64,000 bases of DNA from Archegozetes longisetosus (lineage: Eukaryota > Arthropoda > Arachnida > Sarcoptiformes > Trhypochthoniidae). A program made the translations under genes and the position numbers. The notes below the pieces were generated by a model. That model was not told where the DNA came from. It made no database searches and saw nothing but the letters and a program-made list of their open reading frames with translations. This document shows, one piece after another, positions 1-14,720 of this stretch. Location of the stretch: positions 2,032,573-2,096,572 of the forward strand of contig JAEMBT020000004.1 in assembly GCA_018873245.2 (NCBI GenBank), in the 5' to 3' direction. Numbering within the stretch: position 1 is the stretch's first letter; each line of letters begins with the position of its first letter.

Positions 1-703
1 AAGGATTTCATTTAATATAAAGGCAAACATTATGCTAATGCGTCTCTGAAGGGATGCGTTACTTCTTTAATCAACTCATAGACTACTACACTAAATGAGT
101 GTCAAATCTATTATTTTTACGTTTTAACTGATCAAACATAAGCAAGTAAAAGGTATAAACGTATTGTTGATCTTGTTATAAAGTAAGTTCTGGTTTCGCC
201 TAGTTATCCAATTAAAGCTTGTTTTTCACACTTTTTGTTTATAACTACTCTACAAATTAGATAGTAATTCAAATACTTGCTCACATAAAGCATGAATCTT
301 TTCTTCACCATAAGATAAATCCCTAGTAATTGTTTTTCAATTCAATCGAAACATTTTTTATATAGCGTTTTATCTTTCATCAACAATTCTATCAAACTTT
401 CTAAAGTTAACCTAAATTGTTGAATTTCAAAATTGTATAATAAGCTCGTAAAGAATTCCAGAGGAAATATCCTAATAATCTTGAAAATCTATCTCTACAT
501 CAAACGAAAAAATTTATGGGCATCAAAACCAGAAGTGAACATAACTTTGGAGCAAAAAGAACACAAATGAGCAGTTCAACATAAACTAATATCGAAATTG
601 AGTCCCAAAAATATATCTAAAAATCAATAAGAGATACAAATCCCAGACTAATAATAATCGAAAGCAATAAAAATCACATAAAACCCATTAAAGACACACT
701 TAC

Positions 704-3700
704 CTAATAGGAAGAAAGCTCTGGAGAACTTCCAATGAGCTGCAGGTATATAAAAATCCTGAACTAAGTTATGAGTATTAAGTGGTAGCCAAGAAATACC
801 AAAGATAACGACCATCGAAATCAGCATTCGGTTTGTTTTTCTAGTTCTTTCTCTTTCCTGTTCTTCTTTTCGGGCGCTTTTGGCACCCGGCATCGATCGG
901 GCTCTTAATGACAACTTAGAGCAGACTCTTATGTAACAAAACGATATGATTATAAATGGTATCACAAACTGTAGAACTGAAGTTGATAAGCCGAATGCTT
1001 TTCGGGATGTCTCATGAGGCCAGTCCTCGTCGCAAAAGTTGATATCTTCGTCGTATGGGATCATTGTTACAAATAGCCCGTAAGGCAGTGTTAAGAGACA
1101 AGCCGACAGCCATATGATTACGATTATTATCAGGCATGTACTCATTGGCATTCGTGACTTGAATGGGTATATGATTACAAAAAATCTATCGATCGCTATT
1201 GCCATCAAAGTGAAGGCTGAGATGTAGACCGAGACACCTGTTTCCATATGTAACATTAATATTGAGAAATTACTTTCACATAAATTATACTTTTATGAAG
1301 CTTTTATTGTTTAGGCTTTAGTAATTTATAGTACAATGAAAACGGTGCGAAAATTTTTAATGAAAGAAAAGTTAATTATCTTTTCGCAATTCATTTATTT
1401 TTCAGTAATCGATTGGAAAATTTTTGGGGTAAAGTAGTTTGATAGGCTTTTTAGAAATTAATGACTTTTATAACATACTAATCATCTTCATAAACTGTTT
1501 CTATACATAATAGATAGTTTTTTTATTCAATCGAGAAGTTTTTTTCTAATTTTCTATTTATATCTCTAAACTAATTAATTATATCGATTAGAAACTATAT
1601 CTAACGTAGAGCTGAACGCATGAAAATAAGCTACCAAGATGACAAATGATACGTTATCAACAGCCTTCACAGAATAAACGTTAGATCCAAATTTTAAGCC
1701 TAATTCTTTCCATTTAACTGTTTTCAGTTATTCACCAGAAGTGACTAAATCATTCTATTTGATTAAAAGGTTTCAGGATCTATGTTTTCATAGTGTTCAG
1801 AGTCTTTGCTTTGATGTGCTACTCAAATAAAAGTTTGAAATTTGAGAAATAATTTATTCTTATCGTCACACAACATTCTGACTGTCAGCTATTTGTCTAA
1901 CCATTTAATCTAAAAGTTAATTTGACTAAATTTTTCAAATACTTTACTGAATAGTTAATCATGTGCTTCAATGCAAAATAAAGCTGAAGCACCACAAAAG
2001 GTTAGAATATTTTTCAATTAAAATTTTCTCTATTGATATAGATTGTTTAAGGATCTCAGGCATAAAACCGGAATTTAAAGGGATCTTAAAAACAAATAAT
2101 AATATTTTCTTTTCTAATTCAAGAAGTTTTATAAGCGGAGATCTCACAAATAAAACTTTTTCTGCTTTATGTCTTAAAAATTTTACAATAGAGAAGAAAA
2201 ATTTTTTCTCATTATCAGCTCAGACTTATTTAGGCTTTAAGTCATAGATAATTTTCTTTTATGGGCAGCTCATGACAAGGATTGAAAGCCTTTTCCCTAT
2301 GACAAAAGTTTTCAGACTGGTTGGCAATTTTTTCGACAAAATTGACAATTTTGTGAAAATTTTGTCTTAAATCAGATTTCTATCTCTCTGTTTTCTCAGT
2401 GTATTGGGAGGTTAGGCAAGAATTGGATTTGTATCGAATGAGATTTACATTGATTTTCAAATTGTAGGCTTAGGCTCGTGCACTCGGGCGTAAAACTTAA
2501 TTGAAATACATTTGACAAAAGATTTAAGAAACTTGCACCAAATACTAATCCCCTTGAATTAAAAGATCTTTTTATTGAAGAATCTTCTAAGGTGCTCCTA
2601 TTTTCACTGAGATTAAAAACTTTGTTTTAACTATATTTTTTTCCAAGAATACGCAATCTATTGGGAAATTAAAAATTTCAATCTACGTAAATGTATTGTT
2701 ATAAATTAAATTAAGTTCGTTAACGATAAACGTACAATCATTACTTCAAATCTTAAATTACTTTTAAAAAATGATCGTATCGGAAATTGTAGTAGGAAAA
2801 AATCTAATCGATAAACTTCGAAAAGTAATAAAAATTTGTCTTCGCTCAGAAACAGGGCTCGACCTAAAAGTCTCTGTCAATAGTTGAAAATTTGAAAATG
2901 AGAAGCGATAAAAGCTTTTGAAAATAAAATATTTATATTTTTCATATTTAACAGAAATGCAATTTTACCCTAATAATTAAATTATAAAATAAGTACCGAC
3001 TTGAATAAATGACTCTTTGTCAGCATTCACTAGCTATCAAAACGTTAAATCTATAAAATTAATTAAAATTTCATCTGACATTAAGGGTTAGGATTTATCT
3101 CTTCCTAGCGGTTACAATTTTGATTGAAACCATAATAACTCATGAAGTCATACATTGAAAATTGATCTCTTTCAATCTTTTTATAGATATTACATCTTTT
3201 CAATCACAGTAAAGTTAAACATTGTTTTGGGGCTAAATTGAATGAAACTTCTTTTTGAATTGACCTAAAAATAGGAAATGAGAATTCAGGACGAATTTAG
3301 AGCTTATCTACTGTTTCGATGAGTAAACTCTGTCTCTAATTAAGCATTAATTAGAAAATAAGCTTAAACTGCAATATCTTTTTTGTTTTGTTCAACATAT
3401 CACATATCGAATGTGGCAAAAGTTTAACAACGGATTCAGATTATAGGCGAGTTTGAGAAATGAGTTTAAAATTGTTTGCGAGAAACGATTTTTAGTTAAA
3501 AACTGATTCGGGTTTCAAACCAATAAGAGTTCAGAAAGAAATACTCATTTATCATGAAATGCTATTGATACAAAACCATTATTAAGTAACTTGATCTGAA
3601 AAATATCGATTGACTATCCCAGAAATGATTAATTCATTATTTTTAAGCTGGAAATAAATGGATCTATAAATAATAAATCAGGAGTTTTAATGATATACTT

Positions 3701-4657
3701 GATTATTCAATAGCGTGTTTTCGAGTGCAAAAATAACTTTTGATATTAAAGTAAAAATAAAATTTCTCATTAGTAGCTGTCAGTTATCAATGCTTTTATG
3801 TTAATTTCACTCTTAATTTCTATTTGTGTCATCAACTTTGCAGCACTTTTCATTTGATATACGCCTTACTAGTGAAACGTGACAATTTCTAGAATATTCT
3901 GAATGTCAAAACAAATATTCTTTCATATACTAGACATTCTTATAATTAGTGCTTCGAGAAATAGTTCATTAATTCTTTGGGTTCCTTGTCTGCGATTAAG
4001 AAGATTTTCTATGAAAAATACATTTATGTCTAGTAAAGCCTTTAAAGTATTAAAGATCTCTTTATTTTCAATCAATATTAAGTCTACCAGTGCTATAAAG
4101 AGATGTTATGCTTTAATGCACTTTTGAAATGAATGTTACTTTCAAAAATCTAGCGTAAAATAAAAGTTTTTTCTCAAATAAGTTTATTGTTTTGATAGAG
4201 AAGTAGACCAATTTTAAGATTTATTGATTGATTTTGTTTCTGTTCACGAATAAAGTTAATGATTTTCAAGTATTTCTATTTACCTAAGGTATTACTATTA
4301 GGAGTAGAATATTCTTAAAATTGGACAATCTGATGTATTTTTATATTTCCACTTCAGTAAAACTCCCTTTCATTGGATTTAAGCAAAGGATATTGAGTAG
4401 ACATTTCTCGAATCTATCTACAGACAGTCAATAGATGTGACCGAATAAGACGTGATCGAAGAGTCCATCAACTCTCAGAATACTATTTCTTAATTTCTGA
4501 AAATGATTTTTGAAAAATTTTTTATAATGAGTCCAATACAAAAAAGTGTGAGGTTAAAAATTAAATTTGAATACTTCTCCTGTTAAATAATCGAATGAGT
4601 TTGGTTCGTTTTAAACTGATAAAGGAGTACAACACTTTCAAATAATAAAAGGCGTGG

Positions 4658-4699
<42 letters not shown>

Positions 4700-6026
4700 A
4701 CAGTGATACATTTAGTATTTGAATCTAGGTATATTCTTTCATATCGTTTTCAAACGATTAACGACCGGTGGGAGCTTGTCACCTAACCTGGTTAGTGAGC
4801 AGAGCTTACCCGATCTATCTGAGATCTTACTACCTACCTCCGATTTTAGGAATGATTAATGGTACTTTCGAGAATTGTATACCTGTCACTTGTTCCTATC
4901 GTTTAAATGGTACGAGCTATGAGCTGGATGTTTTGCAACGATGTCGAGAAAATGAGTTGACTTTACAAAGGCTGCCCCGATCACGCTCAAGTCAAAGACA
5001 GTCTAAGATAAGTCTTACCTACTGTCAAGCATTAAGCCCAACATCCACCTAGTAGATTAACTGCATCTACCTACGCAGCTTTGGTTGTACCACTTAGACC
5101 ATCCAGAGAAACGTGAGCGGTGTGCAATTCTCAGACGCGGTCCAAATTATTCTCCAAATCGGAGGTGACTAGTAATTTTGCAACTAGGTTGGATAACCTC
5201 CAATAGGCTTTACTCTCCAACCAGGTTGCAGGACAGGCTTCCTCTGTTGTTATTTTAATAATATAGTTTTATGCATCCTTCGCTCAAACTTCTTAGTTAC
5301 AGAAAATATTTTTATATTGAGTAAAAATCAAATTCAAACTTTACCGAATGTTCAAAAGCGTTTTCATTTCGAAAAATTTTGAATAATTATGAAAACAAAT
5401 AAAATTTTAGACTCAAAACCTCTCAATTAAACTGTTATTATGTTAAAGACTTTAATTTTTGAAAACTAAAGTAAAATAAAAATAACAACTATTGACATTC
5501 AAAAGTTAGTCAAAATATTAAAAACGAAGCCTGAAGCAATTTGTAGGAAATAAAGCTTCGTATAGAATGATGTAAAACATCCAACAATTACTAATATATG
5601 CTCAACTTTAATTAAAAGTTCAGTCCGTTTTACAAACTATTTGATGACAGAAATGGTTATGATTTAAGTGCGAACCTTACTCAGAATTAGGTCTTACTAT
5701 TAAGTTAAATTAAGCGTTCTCCCAAAACTTTCGCGTTTAGTATGCGTTAACTAGATAGTTTGTTAATAAGTTTGAGTTAACAATACAATTAATTGAAGAC
5801 AATTTTATTTTTCCACCAACATGTAGCTATTAGACAGTAATTACTTCTATATATAGAGCTTATTATATCGCCGCATCTGTTACTGAGAGAGCTAAGTATT
5901 TGGGCTTTTTTCGGATACAGAACAAATGATAATGTAATTGGAGTCTAGAAATTGTTAGCTTCAATGGCTTCGTACTCATGAATAATATATGTTTAGATAG
6001 ATATCAAGTTGAAAAATGAGTGAGTG

Positions 6027-6065
<39 letters not shown>

Positions 6066-9000
6066 TTTCTAATGAAGAAATATAAGTCATCGATAGTATC
6101 AACAATCAGTTTAATGCATTGCTTAAACCGATCTACTATTGTTTGACTTATTGCTTGAAGAGGTTTCGATTTCTCTAGCTCTAAATAAAACGACAAGTTT
6201 TCTTATCTGCTTTGCATTTCTGATTATTCTGTAACTCAAATACCAAATTCTAAGTTTGTCTATGGAATCAAAATGCAAATTCTTGTAGTGATTAGTTTGC
6301 AAAAGTTCTTTGTTTATCCTATACTCGATTGAGAAACAAATCTCTTAACCTAAAAGAGTTACTATTGTAACTAATTGAATCAGATTTTGGTCATATTTTT
6401 CATTTTATTGCTTATGATATTTTTTTGCGTTTTTCTAATGCTCTATTCAGTAGTTGTGATTTGGTTTACTATATTTTATTGTCTAATTCAATAAAAGTAA
6501 CATTACCTTCAATGTTAGAGCCTAAGTATTGCACAATTTTGAGTAAATGTTGCATTACTTGACTTCAATTTAATATTACTAGCTTTATTGAACAATAAGA
6601 AAACCTAGTCTGTTAAAATAGTTTAGACTTCAGTTCACTTGTCATCTAATATTATCAAATAATTTGTCATTACTTCCTATAAAACACACATTTTTCACAC
6701 ATTTAAGCCTTAAAACCATTTAAAAATCTTTGTTAGAATATTCTTATGAATCATGGCCTGCATAAAAGTTTTTGATGAATACTCTTAACCACAGTTTTCC
6801 TGAAAATTTTTACTCGTTCAACTGTTACTAAGTTTTTATGTACTTTTCTTCCGGAAGATAAAACTTTACTTTTGATGAATAATGTCTGCAACTTTATCCG
6901 AATCGTAAACTGTTTTCTCGAATCACTTACAGGAATGAAGATTCTTATCGATTCAAAAATATATGTCTTAAACCACTATCAATTGGGTTTTTCTATACTT
7001 AAAGTTTTTTGGTATATAAGATATATTACTTTTAAAAAGTTGCATAAAACAAAAAGTCGTATTTCGCTATCAAAATATTCCATTTGGGACTTTTAGGCAT
7101 AAGTTTCCATCTTAAAAATATGCTGTCGTTATGAAGGCTATATCTTTGAACGTAATGAAGTTTATTATCTAAAAACTAAACTTTTTGTGCTTAAACATCT
7201 ATTATAATGAAGTAAGCTTTGTAATTTTCTAATTAGTTTCCATTTCTCAATTCACAAGTGTATAAAATCGTGTTTTTTAATTGGAAAGTTTAGCAGCTAA
7301 CGTAGACAATACTTAATTTGATGAGTGCCTGAGTAGAACAAGTTTTAGCACTCTTTCAAAAGAAAAACTCTTTATTCAAAGGTTTTGAAAAAAATAAACA
7401 CAGAAATAGCTTGAGGTCTAGAATATGTAAGAATTTCATATTATATAAGTTATTTGATTTGGTTTATTTCCATTACTATTTATTTGAATTTTTCAACTCA
7501 AACAATCAAAAAGAAATCTCTTGCTACTTTCTTTTAGAAAAACTGATCCTAATTTCCAAACTGCCATTCAATTTATGAGAAAAGTCTTAAATTTGTAACT
7601 TTTCATTATATTTTTCACTATATATGGTAAACATTCAATAGTCTATTTCACAATTTATTTATATTACACTGAAAATAGGATTTAATAATAAAAAAGTTTG
7701 ATCCAAAGCACAAATTAAATGTTTTACGAGAATAAGGGCATAAGTAAATCCTGTATTAAGCCGACACTTATGCCCTTAAGTCATTTAATTGTTGAATAAA
7801 TGCCAAGTAAACAGTTATTTCTGCTACTAGTCAACTGTTTTATACGCGAAATTTTCAATATGTCTGTTACTGATATCCATAATAGATATCATGAACGCAG
7901 TTTAGTATTTAATTAATTCTCTTCTAAGTATTTAAGCCTGAAATATGTTTACTGACGCGCTACTAGAGAAATTGTTCAAATTTTCAACTTAATTTATTTC
8001 GATAGCTATCAGGCAACGAAACATTGATTTGAACTAGTCGTAACTCAAAAGTCAAATAATAATTTCGGCAAAATTCTGTCATTTTTGTAGATTTTCTTAG
8101 AGTTTCAAAATTACGGAAGAAAACTTGTTTTTTACTTCTATATTGGCAAACTTCCTTTCTTTTAAATTAAATTCTCTCAAAACATAAGTTCTAATTTCTC
8201 ATAAAACAAAAAAACTAAATTTTCATTTTATCTAAACTGTTTGGACATTTTAGACAGAATAATGATCTTCAGGATGAATTTCTCGTTAAATGACCTGAAA
8301 AGTGGCTCAAAAATCCTTATTCAGACTTAATATGAATGATGTGATGAGAAATTTTCATAAAATTCTCTTATGATATCCGAGATAAGATTCAAATTTACAT
8401 TATAATAGTCGAGAAGAATAACTTATCTGAATTTCTATACCTGAACAGTTATTGTCTCGAAAAATTTTCATTAGAATAACAATAATCTTTTTCAAGAATT
8501 TCATTTTCTTCAGATGAAACTCAAATTTAATGATATTCAATGATTTGAAAACTTGTCCCTTAGAAATTCTCCTTCAAAGGAGTTCTAGTCCGGAAAAATT
8601 TATTAAATTTGAAGTGCTTATAGTGACTGAATCTTATATTTGCGTAGAATAATAACCTCACGAATTTTTATTACTTTTTGAAAAGCATTGTACATATAAT
8701 CATTTTATGTTATAGGGATATCCTCTTATAGAGAATAAGCTCGAAAAATCTATCCTCATTTTAATTTTTGATTTTCGATCGTAGGCATATTTATATCTGT
8801 TATTATATTATAGCTTCTATTTCTCTGAGTTTGAACGATGAGCATTTTTCAAAAATCAATTCAAAAACTTCATTTTTTGAGACGAATGCCATCAAAGTAA
8901 ACATATTTCATCTCATTTTTCTGATCTAATAAATCAAAATATATTTTCTGTTTAGCCATCACTTGAAATCCATTAATTTCTATTAAAATCAAATATTAAT

Positions 9001-12000
9001 ATAAGAAATTTGATCAAAAAGAGAGTAGGAATATATATACCGAAAATAGAAGCTAAATACATTTATACTTATAAATAAAGCCTTCTCAACAATTTTCTCT
9101 CGTAAATGAGCTTAATGTGACTTATATTGCTGTCAAACTTATGAATGGATTTCCAAACTGAAAACAGTTCAAGTTTTGACAAATTAAGCCTAACGTCAAG
9201 TCCCTATAGATCAAAGATTTAGGAGACAAAGAACAAAGTTTCTATCAGTGTCGTATTTCAATAAAGAATAACTTGTTAAAGTCCAACTTTATTAATAATG
9301 TTTTAAAGACCTTTATTTAAATCTGAATTTCTAAATTAAATCTTATCTTTTTTGGTGAAAAAAAATCTGAAAATCGAAAAAGACTTAATCATAATTATTT
9401 CGTCTGCTCTTTAGGTATTGAAATCAATAAAGTTTATCTGACTTGGATGGGCATTATCTTGGAAAGTATTGAAAATGGTGTTCATATAAATCTACAGAGT
9501 CATTCATATTGTAATTTTTATCATAATATATAGCCAAAGTAAATAAATTAAAACACTCAATTACTTATTAATTAGTCCTCTTTTGGAAAACTTTCAAAAG
9601 AATACAATATCAGAAAACAGGTTTTCAAAAGAGAGTCAATATTTTGAGTCTAGAATAGAAGTTCAATTAATTAGTCAATCTTATAGTAAAAATTTGTTTT
9701 CATTCAATAAGTGATTTTCTTGTTTGAAATTTACTCTTTCATCAAAATTAATTGAAAATTTAGTGTTCAAAATAAAATATCTTCTGACTTTGTTCTTGAA
9801 ATCACTTGTGAACTAATTATTTGGTGTTTACCTAAGTAGGGAAAAGTCAACGTTATTTCAGAAAATTTCAGTCAAGATTAAATGTTCAAAAGTTTGCAAA
9901 TTCTCAAGACATTCTCAACCATTGTTTAGATATAAACTATTTCTACATATATATTCTTCACAAAAGTTTGATTCAATATACTTCAAGATAGAGAATTTTC
10001 GAACAATAACTATCCAAGTAATGAATTGTTTGTATCTATCTAGCATTAAATTAATTTAATAAATCAAGAGATTGTTATTATTCCCAAAAATACTTGAAAT
10101 GAGGCTCGAAATCATTATTTGTCAATCAAATGAAGAATAAAATGACTAACAATAAAAACTCATAAACAATAGCGAAAGATTGTCCATTGTCTTGAAGACA
10201 TAATTCTCAAGAGACATTATTGCTTTCAAGTTAATTGTTACATTTTTGACATTTAAGGATAAATTTTCGTACCAGAGGTAAAGCGGACCACAATTCTTGT
10301 TAGTATTCTTTGTAAACATTCCTAATAGTTAAGCAGTTCTCTAATGATGTTAAGTAAGGCTTAATAAGAGTTAAATCCTGAAAACATGACATAAATCTTT
10401 CCGAATTTGTGCAAAAATCGATTCCGAGATTAAATCTTAGGAAATATTTATTGTTTTTGAGAAATCTCGGTTCAAATATAAACTGAAAAGTGTTGATATA
10501 ATTATAGACATAATTAATAAATAACTTTAAACTTAAGGCTTATAAGTAAAATAAATATTCCATTCGAATAGCATATAAACGAAACTTTTCAACTCTCAAT
10601 AAATCACTGAATACTTTGATAACTCTGAGGCTATTTTTATAATTAATTGCGAGCATCGGAAATAGAAATAATTATATTTTTTAACGAGAATATTCGTTTC
10701 ATTAGTCGCAAAGGTTTTCCATTTGATTCCTTCAGTATATATTCCAAACACATTTTCTGTATCAACGATTTCTTGAATCATGCTTTCAGTCAAAGGCCGT
10801 TTAGCCTAAAGCCGATCAGAAAACTTGCGGCACTTTTCGCTTTTAATTGAATTCCTAATTCCCATTGAATAAGTACTTACTCTACTATTAATTTAATTTA
10901 TTTTTTGCTATTATTCCGTGAGATACTTATGAGTTTCCTGAATATCAAAGTATATCGAATGGTAAAAATAATGACTTCCTCAAAAAGATTTATATAATCG
11001 ACAGTATATTTAAAGCTATTTTGCATAATATTTGTTGGCTGCACTTTTCTTACGAGATAGAAAATATTAAAATATTTGTCAATATATCGGTTTAAAATGG
11101 TGAAAAAAACCTAATCTCTTCAATTATCGATCAAATCTCAGAAGATTACATAAAACGTCTGTAAGATCTGAATTCTTTAATGTGAAAAAAATGGCTTCAA
11201 ATCAAATAAAATTGCCATCAAATAAGTTATTTCTATGAGAAAATCTATATTTGAAAGATTTTTAGACAAATATCAGATAAACAAGTTTCGGGCCGTAAGA
11301 ATAATAATAAGTGTAACAAAACAAAAGGAGAAAAATTTTGATCAAAAGAAAACATCTCATAGAAAAAGGTGGTTAAAAGAAATAATTGATAGCCCTAAAC
11401 GTAACATATTATACCATGGTATTGTTTCGGTATATGTTTCCTGTCATTAATATATTATATATTATTATGAAAGGCTATTCAATAAGAGATGTTTCTAAGG
11501 CTATGTTATCACTCATAGTGTTGTGCGATAAACACCATTTGACTCTTGAAAAATGCATAAGTTTTAGCATAACGCAAAAATCTTTTACCATTAAATAACC
11601 TGTAAGAATAATGTTCTGCTATACTTTGATTAAGCGCAATATCTATGGAAAAATAAGAAAAGTAAAGGCCAGATTATCTCTTTCATTCTAATAACTAATT
11701 TGTGATAACTTTCTGCTTATTCAAAAAATAATTTCAATCATTCCTAATATAAAATTAAAAGTCTATTCATAGTAACTGAAAACGGTTACCAATAACTATT
11801 TTAATCATGAGATATATCCGGATTTTAATGAACTTTAAATCTAGTGAATTCTCAATAGAAAATCAAAATTTTGTTAATTGGAAATGAAATCAATTGCAAT
11901 AAAGCTCATTTTAATTATGAATTTAATGAACTTTTAAGAACTGAATCTAATTATAAATATTTAAATTTTGCACACTTTTCTGAGATTACATTCTAATTAT

Positions 12001-14134
12001 ACTAATAGTAAATGTCAAAGTGAACGGCAATCCTTGCAATCAATTTTAGCTAAACTAACTTTAAATGTATATACAAATACTTTAGTCGAAGCACTCGAAA
12101 GACGTGCCAATTCTCGAGCACTTTATTTGCATATTTAGCTTTTATGGGACTATTTAAACAAGATCTGTTATTTTTCTGTTGTTAAGGCTTTTATTGTTCA
12201 ATATAAATAAGTTATTCACGTCTTTGACAATTTCTATCCTTTAAGGAATCACTTCTTTTGTAGCATTAGAACTTATCCTATTCTTTAATTTCGTTTTAAA
12301 TCTTCAGGTAGTAAAATGGGCCGTTTTGTTAAACAGATTCTGCTCTTGCTTTTTCCTAACAATGAATATTTCCTAAAACTTTATTATTTTCAGCATCTTT
12401 TGTCTTGCTTGGAAAACGATAATAATTTTCGGATCGATTACTAACTTGTAAAAATACTCGAATTTCACATTAAAGAGCCTAACTATGAATACTTTTCGAC
12501 TTCAGATTTAATTCTCTCTTAAGAAAATTTGTTCTAGAATTCTATTTGCCGTTTGTTATGAAAAACCTATGGAATGCTGAAAAAACTTTTGTAGTGCTAA
12601 CAATTGGAAGATTGAGTTCACAGAAAATAACATTTTGTTTAATCAACACTCTTATACTAGTATTGTTTCGCGAAAACAAACTAAAGTGCAGTAAAATGTT
12701 CGGTAAATAATTGCAGACTTTTTAGAATAAGTGCACGAAGTTTAGAAAATCCTTTTGAAAGCAAGTTTTCTTAACATATGTTTACGGAAACATTTTCAAT
12801 TCAATTTGAATCCTTTTACGTATAAGTTAATACTAAAAGTCAAATTTTAATAAAACATACCTTAGGTTTATTTACAAGTATTATTTAAATGAAGCTTTAT
12901 AGAATTAAATTGTATACCATTGCTTACATGCAAATTCAAATCACTTTTGAAGCTGAATATCAAAAGCACAACAAGCTCTCTATTCTTTGAGCTTAGTCTT
13001 GGAATTTATTGTTGAGACGCCACACGCAACCTTTCACAAAATCCTTAGTCAAATAATACGCACTATACTGACCATTTCATAGCAAACCTTCAATTCACCA
13101 AAAACTGATTTACAATAAAAAAGGGTATATTACAACACGTGTTTTTCATATAAATCAAAAATGGCTTTAACACTCAATCAAAAAGCTAGAATTGCCTGGA
13201 TGAAAACCTTCAATGGCTGATTGCTACCAAGAAATATTAGATACAAACGATAGTGAGACTCGCTTTTAGATTTATATTTACATAAATTAATTCTTGTGTA
13301 ATACTTATTGAATTGAGAAGTTATATTTTTCACTGTTAATATAAGTTGTATGAATGGTTACACTGGTGTCTCAAAAATAAATAAATCCCAATACTGTACA
13401 TATACACCATCTGAAAAAATTTGTCGTTCATTCACTCTAACTATAATAGAATTGATTGTAATTATCAGGTGATTATCAATCTGAAAAGTAGAATTCAAAA
13501 CATTCTCCTATATCTGTTAACAAAAACCATTTAAATTTGTTTGCATAGTGAAAGTTGTGAAGTTTTCGGTGAAAAACTTAGCCTATTTATTCAATTTGAC
13601 ACAAAGTTTATATAATCAAACACAAGAAAGTACTTCATTTTGTATCGTTTTAAGCGTTGATAAAAAAATTGATTTTGGAAAGACAAATTAATCCATATAA
13701 TAAAAACTCTGCTGTCAATAAGAGTTAATCAAAACTAATTGACACAAACCTTGTGCGAAAGGAACCAAATGGCAAAGAGCTGTCCCAAAGACCCATTCCT
13801 TATAAGTTAATAGATATAACGGAGTGAACGGAACAGCAAATACACATAAGAGTACATCAGAAAGTGCCAAATTAGTGATGAACATATTTGTCACGGTATG
13901 CATCGATGAATTACGCAATACTACGTAACAGACCAAAGCATTACCAGCTATGCCTAAAACAAATATCAACAGATATAAACAGTAGAAAAAAACTTTTAGG
14001 GATGCCATCGATGAAAGGTATTCGTCTGGTTCGTTGTTCATATTGTCAATAGTAAAATTGATACTATTATTACTGCTATTGAATAAGTCAGTTATTAGGC
14101 GTCTTAAGTCGCTATTATTTATGTTGGAATCCAT
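704..14134 (-). CDS. sNPFR: Short neuropeptide F receptor (class A GPCR), 3' end beyond window
   Basis: Rhodopsin-family receptor for short neuropeptide F, acting at the plasma membrane through G proteins. Exon 1 is 14134-13750 and exon 2 is 1237-704; both junctions are clean (CAAG|GTTTGT, AAACAG|GT; exon 2 donor TTAG|GTAAGT). The phase-1 join reads CHLVPFAQG-VSVYISAF without a break. Exon 1 gives an N-glycosylation-rich N-terminus (several NxS/T), TM1 with GNALVCYVV, TM2 with NLALSDVLLC, and the TM3 cysteine. Exon 2 gives IDRFF (DRF in place of DRY, as in sNPF receptors), the ECL2 FCDEDWP cysteine, TM5, the basic third loop with ERERTRKTNRML, and TM6 ending FGISWLPLN. TM7 and the tail are missing because the gene runs off the left edge, so positions 1-703 are intron. 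The ATG at 14134 is chosen because the longer open frame begins only with TTG at 14233. The sNPFR assignment, rather than NPY/NPF receptor in general, rests on the CHLVPFAQG, DRFFVIIYPF and CDEDWP patterns. Confidence 0.9.
4662..4697. repeat. (GA)n microsatellite
   Basis: Uninterrupted GA dinucleotide run in the receptor intron. Confidence 0.95.
4741..5240. repeat. GC-richer intronic block, possible old repeat
   Basis: About 500 bp clearly richer in G+C than the surrounding AT-rich intron. Near-complementary segments lie at its ends (CCTCCGATTT near 4839 and AAATCGGAGG near 5156; ACCTGGTT near 4788 and AACCAGGT near 5218), as in an eroded inverted-repeat element. On the minus strand near 5087-5100 the string TGGTCTAAGTGG resembles a pol III A box, so a tRNA-derived SINE is a second option. 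An open frame through part of it has no recognisable domain. Confidence 0.3.
6030..6061. repeat. (GA)n microsatellite
   Basis: Second GA run in the same intron, preceded by TGAGTGAGTGAGC. A short open frame encoding Ser-Leu repeats across it is only the microsatellite read as protein. Confidence 0.95.
7733..7778. repeat. Perfect 13-bp stem hairpin
   Basis: TAAGGGCATAAGT at 7733-7745 is exactly complementary to 7766-7778 around a 20-nt loop. It is isolated in the intron with no flanking gene signal. It could be a relic of a small inverted-repeat element. Confidence 0.6.
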
Positions 14135-14449
14135 TGATTTTTTCAGTACTAGTAGAGTATGAGTCGAGTTGTATTTGGAGTGGACGTGAAAATAATTGGT
14201 AGAGAATGAAACAAAAATAAGGCAAACAATCAAACAATTATTATTAATTGAGGCGCGAACGACACGAACAATGCATTTAACACTTTCTTTACTTAAGAGA
14301 GTATTTTTCTCGCTATTGACTTATCAGATGCAATTAACCATTAGATGACAATATATTCGAAAATTGCTGTACTCAAAATTCATTACAGAACATCATAGGA
14401 ATAAAGTTTGTTGGATAACTTTTTTATATACTTCTTCAACTTTTTCTTC

Positions 14450-14720
14450 AACAACTAGTTCTAACACTGTTTTAAGATTGAGTTTTTCGTCTCTAGTCGT
14501 CTGCATCTGGCGTTCAGCTCACTAGAAGTGATGATATCTTCAAGAAATGTGTGCTTCGAGTGGTGTTTGTAGTACTAGTACTTCTCTATCAATACAGACT
14601 CTCTTATAATAGAGAAGTGCTATCAGTGATGCGCATCTCCATAGAGACCCTATCCAATTGACACCATCCCCATCGACAACATGAAGAAAACTGACGAATT
14701 AGTTCGTCGATTATGCAGAC
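14450..14720 (-). promoter_or_regulatory. Candidate promoter and 5' UTR region of the sNPF receptor
   Basis: This 270-bp stretch begins about 320 bp upstream of the receptor ATG and is richer in G+C than its surroundings. On the minus strand it contains a TATTATAAGAG TATA-like string (near 14605-14615) and an inverted pair of AGAGAAGT segments. No start site can be proven from sequence; an upstream non-coding exon would look the same. Confidence 0.25.

Larger units (their letters stand above)
1238..13749 (-). other. 12.5-kb phase-1 intron of the sNPF receptor gene
   Basis: This GT-AG intron lies between TM3 and the rest of the receptor. It is AT-rich and holds two (GA)n microsatellites, one GC-richer block (about 4.74-5.24 kb) and a perfect hairpin at 7733-7778. 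I see no convincing exon inside it on either strand; the longer open frames begin with GTG or TTG and have no recognisable protein. Confidence 0.8.

Noticed and set aside
1963..2247. 94-codon open frame in the receptor intron
   Set aside because: It starts with GTG, is Phe/Lys/Ser-rich low complexity, and lies inside a well-supported intron.
5993..6196. Open frame encoding Ser-Leu repeats
   Set aside because: It is the (GA)n microsatellite read on the minus strand; there is no gene context.
14135..14233. N-terminal extension of the sNPF receptor frame
   Set aside because: The longer frame begins with TTG; the first ATG is at 14134, and a signal-like extension is not needed for this family.
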